35,485 nt of DNA from Bacteroidales bacterium (lineage in GTDB: Bacteria; Bacteroidota; Bacteroidia; Bacteroidales; JAADJA01): the NCBI GenBank assembly GCA_030596605.1, contig JAUVJI010000031.1, positions 1-35,485 of the forward strand, in the 5' to 3' direction. The first letter of the stretch is position 1. Each line of letters starts with the position of its first letter. The notes under the pieces were generated by a model. The model had not been told where the DNA came from. It did no database searches and saw only the letters and a list, made by a program, of their open reading frames with translations. Both the position numbers and the translations under genes were made by a program. This document shows, piece after piece, positions 34,988 through 35,485 of this stretch.

Positions 34988-35485
34988 ATGGCAACATTGT
35001 TTAATTATGCCGACAACAGTACAGGCAGAGCAGGTGCACAGGCCAAAAACATCCTGGAGTTCGCTTATGGTTATGAATATTGTAATTGCCCTGATACGGG
35101 AGATACAACAGGGTTAAAAAGTGCAGCCGTAAATATGGATTCTTTCCGGCTTGCTGCCGGTATAAAAGTGAGTGTTGAACCGAACCCGGCAAGACAGTGG
35201 ACGGCATTCAATTATAGTTTGCCGGAAACAAATACAACAGGGGAAATCAAAATAAGCGATGTTTCGGGTAAAGTAATTGAAACATTTACTATTACCGGTA
35301 AACAGGGTCAGCATGTTTGGGACACAAGGAGAATTAATACCGGAGTATATTTTTATTCGTTATCACCTTATTTCCGCAAACATTTTTTTATCCACAAATT
35401 CCACGAATTGGATGAAGTTTCTTATCAGAAACTTAGGAAAAATTACATTTTCAATCCAAGAGGACACAAACACCCTTACCCACTT
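34988..35485 (+). CDS. Partial protein with T9SS-type C-terminal sorting domain
   Basis: The frame runs off the window end without a stop. ATG 34988 starts a run of 166 codons: a short N-terminal piece (NILEFAYGYEYCNCPDTGD) and then a recognisable T9SS sorting domain, VEPNPARQWTAFNYSLP, EIKISDVSGKVIE, and GVYFYSL. There is no signal peptide, so the visible part is likely the tail of a once larger secreted protein. After YSL the expected last strand (usually ending in a basic KKLIV-like motif) is missing and the sequence becomes uncharacteristic, which suggests a rearranged or decayed end. Confidence 0.55.
   Translation, partial: MATLFNYADNSTGRAGAQAKNILEFAYGYEYCNCPDTGDTTGLKSAAVNMDSFRLAAGIKVSVEPNPARQWTAFNYSLPETNTTGEIKISDVSGKVIETFTITGKQGQHVWDTRRINTGVYFYSLSPYFRKHFFIHKFHELDEVSYQKLRKNYIFNPRGHKHPYPL

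Overview
The window looks like a chromosomal segment of an AT-rich, probably anaerobic or fermentative member of the Bacteroidota. The evidence is: C-terminal type IX secretion (T9SS) sorting domains, a PorT-like barrel protein, a NodT-type efflux lipoprotein, few Shine-Dalgarno sites, and several upstream regions matching the Bacteroidota promoter pattern TTTG-N19/20-TAnnTTTG. No rRNA, tRNA or CRISPR array was seen.

Layout. 1-4201: the 3' part of an RND efflux pump and its outer-membrane factor, separated by a small four-helix-bundle gene and octamer repeats. 4227-5459: a fused SpmA-SpmB membrane protein. 5971-6369: a small zinc-ribbon protein. 6534-9307: a four-gene 2-oxoacid:ferredoxin oxidoreductase operon. 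9445-10146: a PorT-like barrel. 10437-13249: a two-gene short prokaryotic Argonaute system whose APAZ partner carries an N-terminal DUF4062 (TIR-like) domain. It is flanked by palindromes and inverted repeats and is the most interesting locus here. 13465-14781: an aminotransferase. 14869-17941: a broken CotH fragment, a porin and a C69 dipeptidase. 18073-19194: an AAA/DUF4143 ATPase with two operator-like palindromes. 19316-22618: a two-subunit CoA-transferase plus a sodium:solute symporter. 22902-26403: a barrel remnant, two secreted proteins of unclear role and a truncated DUF4143 copy. 26567-28162: a T9SS-exported repeat protein. 28163-28548: a MITE-like element full of hairpins. 28590-30467: a helical-repeat protein ending in a GH16-like domain that lacks the catalytic motif. 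30622-34644: an ADP-forming acyl-CoA synthetase and a Dak2-DegV fusion. 34988-end: a partial T9SS-type C-terminus.

How the genes may work together (inference). The aminotransferase, the 2-oxoacid:ferredoxin oxidoreductase, the CoA-transferase and the ADP-forming acyl-CoA synthetase are the enzyme types of amino-acid/2-oxoacid fermentation with substrate-level ATP formation. The dipeptidase and symporter could supply substrates. The Argonaute pair is predicted to be an abortive-infection type defence: a catalytically dead, guide-loaded Argonaute senses foreign nucleic acid and switches on the DUF4062 effector. Gene remnants, dispersed repeats and hairpin clusters between genes show that the intergenic regions here have been remodelled repeatedly.
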